Assembly: GCA_947652605.1 (NCBI GenBank)
Contig: OX393577.1
Coordinates: 33,917,466 to 33,981,465 of the forward strand
DNA: 64,000 nucleotides
Reading direction: 5' to 3'
DNA from: Elmis aenea
Lineage: Eukaryota > Arthropoda > Insecta > Coleoptera > Elmidae
Under the pieces are notes generated by a model. It saw nothing but the letters and a program-made list of their open reading frames with translations. It made no database searches and was not told where the DNA came from. The position numbers and the translations under genes were made by a program. Position 1 is the first letter of the stretch. Every line of letters begins with the position of its first letter. Shown here piece by piece: positions 12,897 through 25,941 of the stretch.

Positions 12897-15800
12897 GTAA
12901 TGCAAATAATTTGTGTTTAGTTGTATTTGTGGTGACAGTTGTTTTTTTTTTCAGTTTAATTTGGCCGTTCAAGATTTACCTGAAGTTCTTGCAGAGGCTA
13001 AAAGAGCTTTAAATGGTGAATTAGTCACAGCACGCCTCCCTATTTGTGTTGAAATTTCTTTGCGTACTGTAGAAGGTGATCATATGGTTTTAGAATCGTG
13101 GTGCCTTGGTATTTTGCCTGAACAGTGTGATCCTTCTATTAGAGTTACTCATACTGTTTATAATCGTATGGGAATATTATTAAAATCATTAGTGTCAGTA
13201 ACGAGAGTTACTCCGGCATATAAACTGTCACGAAGACAAGGACCTGACTCTTATGTGATCTGTTATCGCATATACATGGGTGAACCACAGGTGCATAGTT
13301 TAGGGGATGGGTATAAACAAGTGCGAGTGGGACAATTGTGTACACCTATTGGCACATTACAACTTACAGTGTCATATCGTACCAAAATGACTATATCTCC
13401 GACACAAACAGGAAAAGACAATTCTATTATGCTTAAAAGTGATCATTTTAATACCAATTTAAGCCCTCGACACATGAGATATAAACAAAGGTAAGTGAAC
13501 AAACCTGGTGCATGTTTTAAAAATTAAGTTCGTGTTTCGAATGCTTAGTGTAAAAATATTTTGACGCATGTGCCTTTATTATCAAAGTTAATTTGCAGTA
13601 CGCTAACAGCAACTTAAATATTTATTGAGCATTGGCATTGGCAAATTTTTGGCATTTTAGTGTTCAAATGTTTAGGTTGTCTCCCCATCGCTAAAAATTC
13701 AATACGATTTCAATAATAGGATTGTAAATAGCTAGTAATAATGTACGCCTTAAATAAGTTTTTTTTTAAAATTATTTCTATTATCATTAGTAGAACTAGA
13801 TCACATAATTTGGCCCTATTTCATTGCTAACTGAAAATCTATCGTATCACTATTTGATGTTATAAAACTATATTATATATACTTTTGGCCAATGCGTGCA
13901 GCAAAAAAAATATTAAATCGTTGGACCAATTGTAATCATAATAATATAATATTTAAGCAGGGGTTTGGAGCAGTCCAATTTTTTAATTACTCCGCTCCGG
14001 CATCAAAATGCCTGCTCCGGCTCCGCTCTGTGCTCCAAATATTGTTAACATTTAAAAAATAATTTTTTAAAAAAAGTTTTAATTTTATAGGATATGTAGA
14101 AGTTGGTCAAAAATGACAATATTTGACCCTAACAAACAAGTGAAGTTAAAAAAATGTTTGAAAAAACAAATTATTGATCTTCAAATGATGAAAAAAAGAA
14201 AAAAAAGTTTTTAAAAAAATTGTACATAATAAACTGGAGCAGTGGAGCAATCAAAATTGTTTGCTCCGGGCTCCGCTCCTGCTCCGGGCAAAAACCCATT
14301 GCTCCGTGCTCCAGCTCCATGCTCTGCTCCAACCCCTGCATTTAGGTTTATCATTTCATACATTTTATAGGTTTTTACATATTTTAATTAAATAAATTAA
14401 TGTGGAGCAGTGCATAATTGTTATTATTGTTATAATTATTGTTATAATTTTAGTAGTATGAAGTTGGTCCACGAATATTTACAAAAACCATAAATCTGCT
14501 ACTTATGCACGTTGCTTGCATATTTAAAAGAATGAATTTTAATTAACATTACATATATTTAACGAAGAGTGCATAACAGAGTACATTAACTCATTAACTG
14601 TAAATAATTTAAGAATGTGACTATTTATACATACAGTATGTATGAATAATTGGCTATTTATACATACAATAAACTTATTTCTAAGGCCCAACTTTTTATT
14701 TATATATATTTTTCACATTAGGTTAAAGGTTAGGTAAGAGTTTTTTTTTAAGAAAAACTATTTTTTAGTTTCATTGGTTTATCTCAATTATTTAAAAAAA
14801 AGTATGTATAAATAGTCAATTATTTATACATACTGTATGTATAAATAGCCTCATCCATAATTTAATAGGTTCGGGTCATGTAAAGATGTTAGCTTTGCAG
14901 GAAGTAATTTTTTAAAATGGATTTTAAATGCACTTGGATTTTAAATGCACTGTACCAAATGTGTTTCTTCTTATATATGTATTGGGTGGTGCACTTAAAA
15001 GTTGCCTATACCTATCCAGATAACAGTTGAGTCACAGTGTTCATAGGACAAACCAGATTCTTCACATATATAGAAATGCTGAAGTACTTTTTCTCCACAT
15101 CTGTGCATGTATTAGACTACTAGACCATATGCTAGATTTTTTATTATTTAATGATGTTGGTTATTGCTTTTGACTTTGAACACCAGCCCAAGTTGGATGA
15201 ATTTCATACATACTTAATCTATTACAATTGACTTTAAAATAATTAGTTGCCATGGGAGTCTTTTTTCATATATTTGCAGATTGTTACAAGGCATTATGTT
15301 GTATTTTTCCTGTGGGAAGTAATAAAGGAAAAAGTTTATTATAACAACTATCACGTTTTTATTCACTTAAAACCACCTTTATAAACAGTAACTAACTTAT
15401 AGTCTGCTTCTGCATAAGCTGCCTAAAATTTATTCGGATAATAAGAAAGTGTGAGGGCAGATAATAGAAATAACAGTTATTTTTAAGAATGATTATAATC
15501 TAGTAATAATATGATTTTATAAATGAAGACTGTTTTTAAGTACTGTATAATTTAACAAAAATTACTTACATGAAATTTAGTGTTTCAAATATGTTTTAAT
15601 TGAAGTATTTTTATGTTCTTACCATTTTGCAACACCATTAATTTTAAAAATGAACAACTATAAACTACTGGTTTTGATTTTTTTCTTTTTGGTTTTATTC
15701 ACAAATTAACATGGAATTGTGGAGAGAAGTATTTTCTTTAATGATTAGTTATGCTATGATATTTCACGTACATATGAAGTAAAATTCTCAAATTTAAACG

Positions 15801-18800
15801 ATAAACTGAATTCCTACTTTTTGAAAGGTGATGTGATAATTTAGTGTCCATTATAAATTAAATGGAACTATGTTACTGTAGCTTTTTTGTGATTGCTTTT
15901 CAAGGAATGTGATATTAAAATTTATTATTGTTGTTAGTGGGTTTTCACATTTTTATTTTTAGAATTTGTATGAGAACATGAATATGAATTGAATATGCAT
16001 GTATTAACTATGTAATATTTGTTATTTTGTTTGCCAGTTATCTGATTTGTAAGTGTGTTCACTGTTCTTGTGATTTGTTGTGTAAAATTAATTTACTGTT
16101 TGCGACATGTGCTGCAGGATTTAAAAATTATTTAGCATGGGAAAAATGCAATAACGGATTTTAAATAGGTAGGATCATAACATCTCAAATATATCCGATA
16201 ACTGTGGATTGCTATTGTCATGAAATAATTGGGTACTATTTTTGGGTTTACTTTATCAGAATTATTGTTAAAATTAAACATATTTTAATCTCTTGATTAG
16301 ATATGGTGCCTAAACATTTTGTTTTAATTGGTATAATATTTTCTGTTTAAATACAACATTTTTGTTACAATTTTATGATTTTTTTGTATGCAGTCCACTT
16401 TTTCATACTGTGTTTTTCAGACAAAGTATGTTAACTGATTGTTTCCAAAATTGTCAACAATTTACTGATGAAAATATTGTGTAAAGTTGCTTATAAAACT
16501 TCGAGTGCCCCTTATACAAATAATTATGTCAATCAAATTATATTTAATTTAAATTATATTAGTCACGTGCAGGTAGAAAATATTGCATGTTTCAAATTAT
16601 CACATCATGCTTTTCATTGGATAGCAAAAATGGGTTTTTTGTATGTGTAAACATGTAGAATCAGTGTCCTTCAAAAAATATATTTTGTGTTAGGTCAGTC
16701 AACAATCAAAACGTTTTAATAGGTTAATCATTTATAAATGGTATGCATTATACACACATATGAACATGACATTAAAGTTCTGTATGGCTATATCGGCTAC
16801 TATGTTGGACAGTTGATTCATATGAATAGTATTGTTAAATCGTTATCATTGGCATTTCTATAATTAGATATTCTTATGAGAATAAACTTTGATTTGGTAA
16901 ATCAAGGAAACTTTGTTCTTAAATTGTTAGGTACTTAAGTACAAACATAAAAACTTGTTTATTGTTGATGTGGAAAAGGAATGTGTAATTCACTTCCTTA
17001 TCTTTATTGTGTAATCATTTCATCAGATGTTTTGTTTGCATATGTACATTAGAAATTAAATTGTTTGAATTATGCAGAATATGATTTAATGATGAATATT
17101 TGCAACAAGAGATTTAAGTATGTGTTTGCTTGACCTGCTGAGTTTTCACTTATGCCAATCATGTATTAATATATGTTTGTATCAACATCTTTTATTAATT
17201 TCTGTTAGCCAGTGAAAGTTATATCACAATTATTGTGGCCTTGTATGTACCTCGAAGAATTTCTATTATAGAACTCAACTAAATAGGAGAGATTAACGAT
17301 CTCTTGGTATTAATTCAATTAGAATTTAAATAATCATTAATTATAGTCATTTATGTCTGTTATCAATAACATAATTTTTTCGAATATCTTTTTTTTAATT
17401 ACATAGCTGTAAGTCATGATCTCTTTTTTTAAAACTATTTTATAATTTTAGTGTAGAATTTTGTGACATTTAATAAATAGCAGGCGAAAACAAAATAAAC
17501 TATCCACTTTAACATACAAGTTTTTGAGGTTTCGAAATTCCAAAAGTTGTTGGGTAATTTTTGTATTTCATTAGAATTGTCTATATGGGTATATGATAAT
17601 GCATTCTAAGAATAATTTTTATAACTGAGCTAGTTTTGGGTTATTTTTGTCAATGCTAAAATATTATTGTTTTTATAATTACTGTTTCATATTTTTCCAA
17701 GTCAATAACACTTGATTATATTATGCAATTAAAAAACATTGATATGCACGAAATGTTGTAAGCGTGGATGAAAGACTGCCCTTTACATGTTTATGTTGCT
17801 AAATTGTGTCACATTGCAGTAAAAATACATGTCCTTTTTTATCATAAACAGACAGGAAAACACCAATAAATAAAAATATTTTTATAATGTTTGTTTTCCT
17901 CCAAAACAGGACGAGTGATTTTTCGTCAACAATTTATTTATATTTGTATACACATGAGTTTTTGCCAATTATTGCTTTGATGATGTTTTTATAGAACACA
18001 AAGTTCACTTCATGTGATATATGTGTAGTATTTTATCAGTTTATTTATATTTTTATTATCATCAGATCTTATAAAAATAATATTTTTTGTTATAAGGAAA
18101 TTTAGTTATCAAAATATTTACATGTGTATCAATTTTATATCAACTTTCCTGAATGTGCCTTTTATGAAATTTTATTGTGGGATATATAATTTTACAAAAC
18201 TAGTTCACCATACCTGAAAATTACATAATAATTTTGTTAATTCGCAGAGCACTTTTTATACTATGGGGTATTTTAATACTATGCATAGAAATTATATGTC
18301 CTGGGAATTTTTGCATAATAGTTTGTTACCCTTTTTGTGTATTGGGTTTATTTTATTATGGATGTTTTTCATTCCTGCGGCATATCTTCTTTTGTCCATA
18401 TATTTGCCAGAAGTAGTGTTTCCTGTGCTGAACAATTCTGTCGGTATTTCATCAGTCCCTTGTGTTTTGTCCTTTATGATGCCAAAGCTAATAATAGATT
18501 TCATTAAAAAAATATATATATTTTAACCTGTGTATAACTTGCCAAAATTGATGACCTAAGTTTATGCCAGACAAACATATAAACCTTAAAAATGTGGATA
18601 GTAAACAGCTTGTTTTTTAAATTTCATGTTTTTATTACATGTTTTATATAGGGTGTGTAAAAATTGGCGGAAGCGCTACATGTGGCGATGTTCTTCGTAA
18701 AATTCTAAGTCGAAAATCTTAATACGAAAACGTTGTACCATGCTTGCTGTGCCTGCAAGAGGTCCTCAAAGTTTTGACATTTTGTCCTTTAATAAGCGTT

Positions 18801-21800
18801 ATTATTTAATACTTGCAAATGAAAAATCTGCAATTTGGAATAAAAATAAATTTCGAATAGTATTTTTTCCTAGATATTGTGTTCTTCCTTTCAAAAATTG
18901 GTGTTGATAATATGTAAATCACTGATTTGAATGAAAATAATACATATGGCAACATTGTCATTAGCTGTCATCTCTGTTTTTCTCGTAATTAATTCTAGTT
19001 TGTGTTTTACGATACCTAAAAGTTCGCAGCTATGTTTACGAACTGAATACCTAAGTAAAGGCTCCCCCAGACAGACGCGATATGCGCCGCTCGGTACGAT
19101 TCGGTACGATATCTAATAACATTTCGGTATATGAAATACTGTCACTTGCATATTTTTTCGAACGTCCCGAGTGTCGCACTTGTGTGGGCACTCATTGCGG
19201 TAAGCAGCGATAATCATACCGAGTTATGTACCGACTGTATCGTACCGAGCGGCAGGCATATCGCGTCTGTCTGGGGGAGCCTTAAAAATTGCTGATAAAA
19301 AAATGTCCAAACGCAAATCAATGTATGCAATGTTGCCAATTTTTTTTTCTTTAAATGGTTCCTGAGGCCATAGGAAGCATGGTACAACATTTTTGTATCA
19401 AGATTTTCGACTTAAAATTTTACGAAGAACATCGTCACGTGTAGCGCTTCCTCCAATTTATACACACCCTGTATAGACTAATGTCGCAGTTTATTAGGGT
19501 TTAAAAATTTGGCAATGATTTTTGTTATAAATTCAGACTTTGGCCCAATGTTGTAAATAGTATTAAATGTTTATTTCATATTATTTACAAATTTTTTTGA
19601 TTGCAGTGAGGAAAAAATTGCATCACTGAGCGATACAATGAAAATTGGAGCTTTTGCTGACAACAGAAAAAAGCATTTAGAGTCTGAATTAATTATACCA
19701 AATGTACCATTTAGCAAACTGCTGTCGGAGCGAATTCCAACAGAAGTACCCATCACTAATAATGGTTCTCTTTCCAACAAAACAGTAGTCGCAGAAGAAG
19801 ATCGTAATGGAAATTCTCCCACAGATTCCCATCATTCGGATATTACTATGATGTCAACAAATGACGACTTCATTATGGTAGACTTGGTAAATTTTAATTA
19901 AAAATAACATGTTGCATGCACATAGTAACTGTTTTATATTTCGCTTTATTATAATTTTTTATTTGTTAATTAAATGGTTGGATGTGGATTTAAAACAGGT
20001 TTGGACACAAACCAATACTCCATAAAATTATATAAATAACTATTCAACTACAGTTTATTATGCATTAGAGCAGTGTTAATCAAACTTACAACCATCTTGT
20101 ACGCCTTTTGGTCTTACCGGTGTACTCGTTTGACCGAAGATAGGACTAGTTTGGGTAGTTATTTACAGCTAAAAATGCTAAGGTAAAATTAAAAATTCCT
20201 TAGTATATCCCTGGAAACCCGTTCGCGTACCTCTGGGGATAATATCTTATTTTTTTGAAAGACATATTGTTATAAGCTATTGTAAAGTTTCATGATAGAC
20301 AAAATTAAAAATACTGCAACTTTCGCTAATTTTTCTCGATCAAATGTCTTTGGTTACCCAAAGTTTAAATTATTATTTTTAAGAAAGTTAGTTCATGGGC
20401 CAAAATAAATTTTAAATGCATTTAAAAAAAATATTGTAACATATCAATTAAAAATTTTAAAATTATAAATAAAATTGAATAATATTATAGAGTACTGTAA
20501 AGATATAAAAATTATTTTTATACCTGTTTTTAACCTTTTCGGTGCGCATTGCCTTTGAGCGGGCGTGCACTCTCTGTGCGCCATACTTTCAGCCTCGGCG
20601 AGTATACTAGTCCGGAGCACTCAACCGCTGTTAGAATACTTTCCAAATTATTTAAAATGACTTATTTGGCGCTATATTGATTCACATATACATATTTAAT
20701 AATTAACACATGCCAATGAGAGATACTGTTAATCGTAGTATACTGTGATTTTGCAACTAGTTATTACTAAAATTTTTAGATTGTTTAATTAAATAACTGT
20801 AGTAGTTAAACATAAAAGAACTATAATTTGTTTTGTTGCAGTTAGGCACAGTGTACTGTGATTAATAGGATATCCTATTACGGTTTTATAATATTTTACG
20901 TTTTTGAAGCAGCCTTCCAACACAAACACAAGTTATTGGTATTGTTGTATTCGTTAAAAAATACTTTATTTAAATAACTACCGTACCATTTAAAAAAATT
21001 GACTTTCTGTTAAAAACCCGAATCTGCAACCTTCAATACCGATTAAAGTAACCTAAATGTCAATTAAAATTAACAAAATCGTTTTTCGGACACTTGCTGA
21101 CATAGTTAAATTCAATTTACACATGTCACGGCACACTCAATAAAAAATGTAATTTTCGACCAAAACTTATTTGAGGTTATAACAATTAACCTAAAATTTT
21201 CAAAAATGTAAAAATATACAGGTCGTTCTATTTAAAATAATAAAGTTAGGGTCATTTCCGGCGAAACCGGAATTAAGACAATAGTGCACAAAATATCAAA
21301 TAATCCCGACTTTTTACACATACCTATCATATGTCTAAAATTTGATTTACCTAAAATCAAAACTAAAGAGAAAAGGGTGTGTGCCAGAACTCAGTTACAC
21401 CTGGTATAGGCAAACGGGTCCCCAATGCAATTTGAGTTACCACTCTGTGGCGAGTATACCTTTTTTGTTTTTTGACGCAGTGGTTGGTTTTTCATTCTTA
21501 TTTAAGAGCCACTGCTCATCATTTACATGTATGTGCTACAAATATACTTGAAGCTCAGTCTGAAAGGCAAGTCATACCACTACGTGTTAACAAGGATGCA
21601 GCGTCCTGAACTAGATCATCAAATAGGAATTAACTTGTATAAGAACGTCAACATCTTAAGTAACTAAAATGTGTCAATGTTGATAAATTAGAGGGTTACG
21701 TTTGGTTGATAAAATAAAAGTATCAAACATGGCTAACTCATAAAAAACCAGGGACTCGAACCGCAAAGAATAAAAAGTTCCGGTTCAATGCAAAATATGA

Positions 21801-24109
21801 TGACAATGCATATGTATAAATTGAACTGTCTGAAATTTTTCCATTTTTGATAAAATGTAATCAAAATAATGAAAATAAAAAATTTACGTCAATTAAAAAA
21901 CAACATTGGACCGAACCGTTGTGTGAACCGGTTGAAGCGGTTTAAACCGGTTAACACCAGTCGGTTCGGTTCGACTTTGTGGTTTTTGTTCATGAAAAAA
22001 GCACTGGTTCGTTCCAGTTTTTGTTTCAGTGCCGTTTCGGGTCCCTGTATAAAACTAATTTTTGTTGGTATAGGATGTTATTAAATATTTCATCAGTGAT
22101 TTGTCATTGAAATGAGAAAAACAATTTTATCTATTCAAAAATCTAAACTTGACTGCTATATCTCTGTAATTAAATGTGCTGTAAAAAAACTTATATCACT
22201 AGTTTATTACACTTGTGATTTTATCACGATGCCCAAAAATTCAAATTTTTAGTTTTGAAACAAAAAATATATTGAACAAAATTTTAAAAAGGTTAATTTT
22301 AGGTTAGGTGTATCAAGTAGGGGTGGGCGATATTGAAATTCCGATATAGAATATCGATATCGAAATTATACCGATATATCGAAATGTTGATATAAAACTG
22401 TACATATTTGAAACATTTTTGCTCTTAATTGTTTGTTGTAATAATTCGACAAATCTTAAGAACATTTTATGTTTTCTTATTACTGTTGGAGGAGAGTTTT
22501 ATTTGTTGAAATACAATTCACAGTATTCATTGTAAATGATTCAGGATTATTAACCACCAAGCAATTGTTTTAAATTTTCATTGTATTTTTGATTCCATTA
22601 ATATTGATGGGTGATGTGTAACACAGTGAAGAACAATTTAATCCGTTCAATTAAAGTGATGATAGTATAATTATTTTATTTTAAACAATTTTTGTTAAAA
22701 TCTTGACATATATTCAGTGTTTAAAAATATTTGTTCAGATTATATTTGTGTGGTTTAACCTTGGCCAAGTACAAGTGTTCATGTGCAAAATAAGTTTATT
22801 TATAGCTAGTAAGAGTAATGTTAGGGGTTATATAACTTCCATTGTATCGGCAATGGCCTTTGACAACCATGGTAATTGGGCATATCAAATTCTTTATAAT
22901 ATTTTTAAATCACTTTTTTATCATTTGAAGTAATACGTTTTGAACGTATCAGTAAATATTAAAAAAAAAGAAGGTAAATTGAAAATATTTAGAATTATTG
23001 TGATGTGTTTGAAGAAAAGTGATTAGTCTTTTGATATTTAATGACTAAAGAGCTATGATTAGTAAGGTCTTGTGTAAAGCAAACAATAAAAATATCTATG
23101 TATATGTAAGGAATGTGATAAAGAGTTGTTATTAGTATGATATAAATGATATGAATGTTTTTGCAAAACTCTGAAATTATGAAAATTTAAATTATTTCAT
23201 AATCTTCCATGTTTGATTACTATGGTATTTGTGGATTTCCAATTTTATAATTGCCAGTTCCAGTTAAACATCAACATAAAGTCGTGGAAACAATGTTGCT
23301 ACTTTTTTTTTGTCATTCTGACTAATGCTGCGTAAATTTAGTATTAAAAGAGATAGTTGAGCTTTTCTTTTCTTATGGAAATTTTATGTAAACTGTATTT
23401 ATTATGCATATGTCATCAAGTTTTGTAATTCAATCACCTTTGATAAGGTATGTGGTTGTCTTTGACCTCTTAATAGGAATAAAAATTGTGTAAACTTAGG
23501 TCATATAAAATAAATGATAACAAAACTCATAAACCTATTTGTATATCGAGATTATTTTTATTTTGTTTGTGTTTCATTCATTTTTTTAATTATATTCTTT
23601 AAAATGAAAGTCATAACAATTTGCTTTATGACAATGGAATTGTACATATTTTAATCACTTATTAGCTCATAATATTTACTTAATTAATAAATGAAATAAC
23701 CACTTTTTAAACTAACCAGCTAATTGTTTAATTTTTAATTGATAATTTTTTTATTATTATCTAATTAAGATTTTTTTAAAAATGTGTTGCTTTATTTAAA
23801 ATAGTTTTTGGGACTTTGGTTGGTATTAAGCAATGTTTTGTTCACTGATTATTAGTATAATAACTCTTTTTTAATTGATGTAATTATTTGTTACAGAAAA
23901 CACCATTTGCAAGTAAAAATGCTAATAGTGAATTGGGGATGTTTTACCGAGAGTGGCAGACAGCACCTCCATTACAAATCTTTAGAGACGTCCCGACACT
24001 AGCAGAACAAGTTCCAGATTTAACAGAACAATTAGAAAGTTTTGAGTTTGATATGAGAAAATATGATGATGTTCTACAATCCCTTTGTCAGTCACCTAAT
24101 AATAACTAA
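12750..24109 (+). CDS. Atg13: Autophagy-related protein 13 (complete, four coding exons)
   Basis: Exons 12750-12896, 12955-13490, 19607-19886 and 23897-24109 join in phase (0, 2, 0) into 391 aa plus stop; every junction is GT/AG. Residues about 10-200 match the N-terminal HORMA domain of Atg13, which recruits Atg9 and Atg101. A low-complexity Ser/Thr/Asn-rich linker follows. An LC3-interacting motif, DDFIMVDL, lies at residues 314-321 with core F316-V319. The C-terminal block (GMFYREWQ, then a helical segment ending [18 protein letters not shown]) is the conserved Atg13 tail that in the family contacts the Atg1/ULK1-FIP200 complex. The start is the first in-frame ATG after an in-frame TAG at 12729 and has a good context (GCCATGG). 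The family acts in the cytosol as scaffold of the autophagy-initiating kinase complex under TOR control. Introns 2 and 3 are large (about 6.1 and 4.0 kb) and carry transposons. Identification is firm. Confidence 0.95.
12955..13490 (+). CDS. Atg13: Atg13 coding exon 2 (HORMA core)
   Basis: Preceded by a strong polypyrimidine tract and TCAG, followed by GTAAGT. Encodes most of the HORMA domain, including the [11 protein letters not shown] and [11 protein letters not shown] blocks and the [19 protein letters not shown] stretch, all well conserved in Atg13. Ends with two bases of a split Ser codon. Confidence 0.95.
13958..14338. mobile_element. hAT-like MITE, CAGGGGTTTGGAGCAG ends
   Basis: Left end CAGGGGTTTGGAGCAG and right end CTCTGCTCCAACCCCTG are inverse. 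The interior is made of GCTCCGG-type words. Possible decayed 8-bp duplication TATTTAAG / CATTTAGG (6 of 8). Lies in Atg13 intron 2. Confidence 0.75.
14619..14850. repeat. Palindromic MITE (TATTTATACATACAGTATG)
   Basis: About 50 bp at 14619-14669 (ACTATTTATACATACAGTAT, then GGCTATTTATACATAC) recurs inverted at about 14802-14848. Internal sequence has no coding potential. Atg13 intron 2. Confidence 0.65.
14851..18648. other. Atg13 intron 2, remaining part
   Basis: AT-rich intron sequence without a recognised repeat or gene. Overlapping frames of 60-87 codons on both strands at 18234-18526 are low-complexity hydrophobic and not supported as genes. Confidence 0.5.
18649..19471. mobile_element. 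Palindromic CAGGGTG element, copy 2, with nested MITE
   Basis: Inverted copy of the element at 488-1117: its left end (AGGGTGTGTAAAAATTGGCG) corresponds to the right end of copy 1. TA flanks. Interrupted by a 224-bp MITE at 19059-19282 that copy 1 lacks. Confidence 0.8.
19059..19282. mobile_element. PIF/Harbinger-like MITE nested in palindromic element
   Basis: 27-bp inverted ends AGGCTCCCCCAGACAGACGC... with further CGGTACGAT words inside. Flanked by TAA at 19056-19058 and 19283-19285. The other copy of the host element (about 679-681) has a single TAA, so the 3-bp target duplication is shown directly. TAA duplications are typical of PIF/Harbinger. Confidence 0.85.
19607..19886 (+). CDS. 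Atg13: Atg13 coding exon 3 (linker and first part of LIR)
   Basis: Acceptor TTGCAG, donor GTAAAT. Encodes the hydrophilic linker and ends within the LIR region (DDFIMVDL). Reading through the donor would add only four residues before a stop, so splicing to exon 4 is required. Confidence 0.92.
19887..21128. other. Atg13 intron 3 with faint transposon relics
   Basis: Around 20068-20245 a CAGTGTTAATCAAACTT end and a CCTGGAAACCCGTTCGCGTA stretch recall decayed hAT elements. At 20528-20590 TTAACCTTTTCGGTGCGC resembles a piggyBac-like end, with no partner found. Nothing here is coding. Confidence 0.35.
21129..21440. repeat. Diverged partial copy of the 62294-63985 element
   Basis: Shares GTCATTTCCGGCGAAACCGG and flanking words with 63590-63740 (TTTCCGGCGAAACCGG, TAAATATAAAACAAAAGAAA-like, AACTCAGTTACA). 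It is one arm only and has no terminal CAGGGTG. Atg13 intron 3. Confidence 0.65.
21749..22047. mobile_element. hAT-like MITE, CAGGGACTCGAACCG ends
   Basis: Ends CAGGGACTCGAACCG and CGTTTCGGGTCCCTG are inverse. Flanks TAAAAAAC (21741-21748) and TATAAAAC (22048-22055) match 7 of 8. Interior rich in AACCGGTT words. Same general family as 29417-29655. Confidence 0.75.
22318..22397. mobile_element. One end of a hAT-like element (TAGGGGTGGGCGATA)
   Basis: Begins TAGGGGTGGGCGATATTG followed by ATATCGATATCG repeats, a common hAT end type in insects. The other end is not seen, so it is truncated. Confidence 0.45.
22398..23896. other. Atg13 intron 3, remainder
   Basis: AT-rich intron with no recognised element. 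Confidence 0.5.
23897..24109 (+). CDS. Atg13: Atg13 coding exon 4 (C-terminus)
   Basis: Acceptor TTACAG; 70 codons plus TAA. Encodes the conserved KTPF...FYREWQ block directly after the LIR and the C-terminal helix ending in QSPNNN. An AATAAA lies 132 bases after the stop. Confidence 0.93.
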   Translation, partial: KTPFASKNANSELGMFYREWQTAPPLQIFRDVPTLAEQVPDLTEQLESFEFDMRKYDDVLQSLCQSPNNN

Positions 24110-24240
24110 ATTATTTAAATTTAATTTGTGTTCAGTGATTGTTTTATTTAGTCATTGATTATTGATTTTTAGTGGTTGAAAGTTTGTAATGGGTTTTACT
24201 AGTACAAACATATAACTTATTTTTGCTCCTATTATATTTA

Positions 24241-24246
24241 AATAAA
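24241..24246 (+). terminator. Candidate polyadenylation signal of Atg13
   Basis: AATAAA 132 bases downstream of the Atg13 stop. Further AATAAA-like words follow in this AT-rich region, so a longer 3' UTR is possible. Confidence 0.4.
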
Positions 24247-25918
24247 TTGAAAAGACCAATGAAGTGTAACTTTTATATAAATTGTAAAAAATTGTACATT
24301 TGCATAGTTACATAAGTGAAAGTACACATGTTTTGTATAAAATAATTACAAAGTAGTTAAAATTTAGCTTTTAATCTTTGCCGATTGATTAAAAAGTTTT
24401 ATGGTTATTTTATTGGTCCCAAAATTATATTTTAATTCAATTTCGATACTTACTTTTAAAATATATCCTTATGGAAGACTGATAAACAATAGGTAAAAGA
24501 ACTGTTTATATAAAAACCTAGAGAATTTATATTTTTGCGTTAATGCAAGAAAACCATTAGTGTGTCATAAGTTTATTTATCTCATCATTAAATTTTTTAT
24601 TATTTACATATACAGTTTGGGTATTGGAAGTATGCAGCTGATATCAGTACCTGCCCTTAAAATACATTTGAAAAACATTGTGCTTTTTAATAGTTGAAAG
24701 CATTAAACTGCTTTAACATTTGAACACAAATGAACATGAATAGATAAACAACTGGTTAAAATTTGCAACGTGAAAACACATTTTCGTTTTAACAGAAATT
24801 TTAATTTATTTATGTATTGACATCAGTACTGGGTCAACAAACTCTTAAGAGTTTTTCCTGAAGATTTTTATAAAACAGTTGTTGGATCATATTGGCCAAA
24901 TTTATAGCTCTATCAGTTGTTAAAACTGCTAAATACATATTAGAAGCTTTCCATCTGTTCATGTTGATATGGTGTGTGTATCCAGTTTTAAGTCACTGTT
25001 GCAGCTTCGTTTATGTAAAATTAAAGCAGCTTTTATCTAGTTCATAGAAAATTGGTGATCTTCACAAGTTCAATACACTAGGTATGCTTTACTAATTATA
25101 AAACATCATCATGTTTTTATGATGTACATATTATATCGGTCTTGTTCATTGCCAAAAATTATATTTCACATTTTTTTATTGCTAAATGATCTTTATTTTT
25201 TCAGATTAGGATGTGTGTTAATTACTTGTTATGTTTGCATTGCATGCCATTCTTGGGTACTACTAAATTTAGAGTAATTATATTCGTATGTATCAAATGA
25301 AATATTGCAGGACAAAAATGTAAATCATATTGTTAAATTGTTGAAGTTGTTATTTAATAGAGACCATTCTAATTTTTTTAAAGAATTGTTATAAATTTGC
25401 AATTTACGTAGAGATAAAATTACTAGCCAAATCTATTGAACATTGGTGCCACATTAGATGACGATATTTTATGAATTTTTTTTGCAATAATTTTTTTAGA
25501 CCTAAAGAAATTTATTGCAATATAGGCTATATTTAATACCTCAATGAATAATATTGTTATAATATTTTATTTACACTCTTTAAACCATTAACATTGATAA
25601 TGAACTATTACATTTCTTTTTAGACCTTTTTATGACAAAATTGTAATAGTTCATAATTTTTTAAAATAAATTATCCAGTTATATCTTGTTATTACCATAG
25701 GTCTCTCGATGTAATTTATTTTTAAATTGGCTTTAAAATTGTATTGTGTAAAAATTGTTCATTTTTAAAACAATCAGAAGATGTTATTTTTAGAAAGAGG
25801 TTCAGGTTTTGTTAAAAAAACAATTGCAAAACGCAGTCATTTGTTAAAATTGTGCAGATTGATTTCACCATTTGATCCTTAAAAACAAGTTAAAGGCAGT
25901 AAAGTTCTGTAAACAAGA

Positions 25919-25941
25919 TTTGTATTGTATTGTATTGTATT
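25919..25941. repeat. Short TGTAT tandem repeat
   Basis: Four and a half perfect copies of the pentamer TGTAT. Confidence 0.8.

Noticed and set aside
18234..18526. Overlapping hydrophobic frames of 60-87 codons on both strands in Atg13 intron 2
   Set aside because: AT-rich low-complexity hydrophobic sequence with no conserved motif; consistent with chance.
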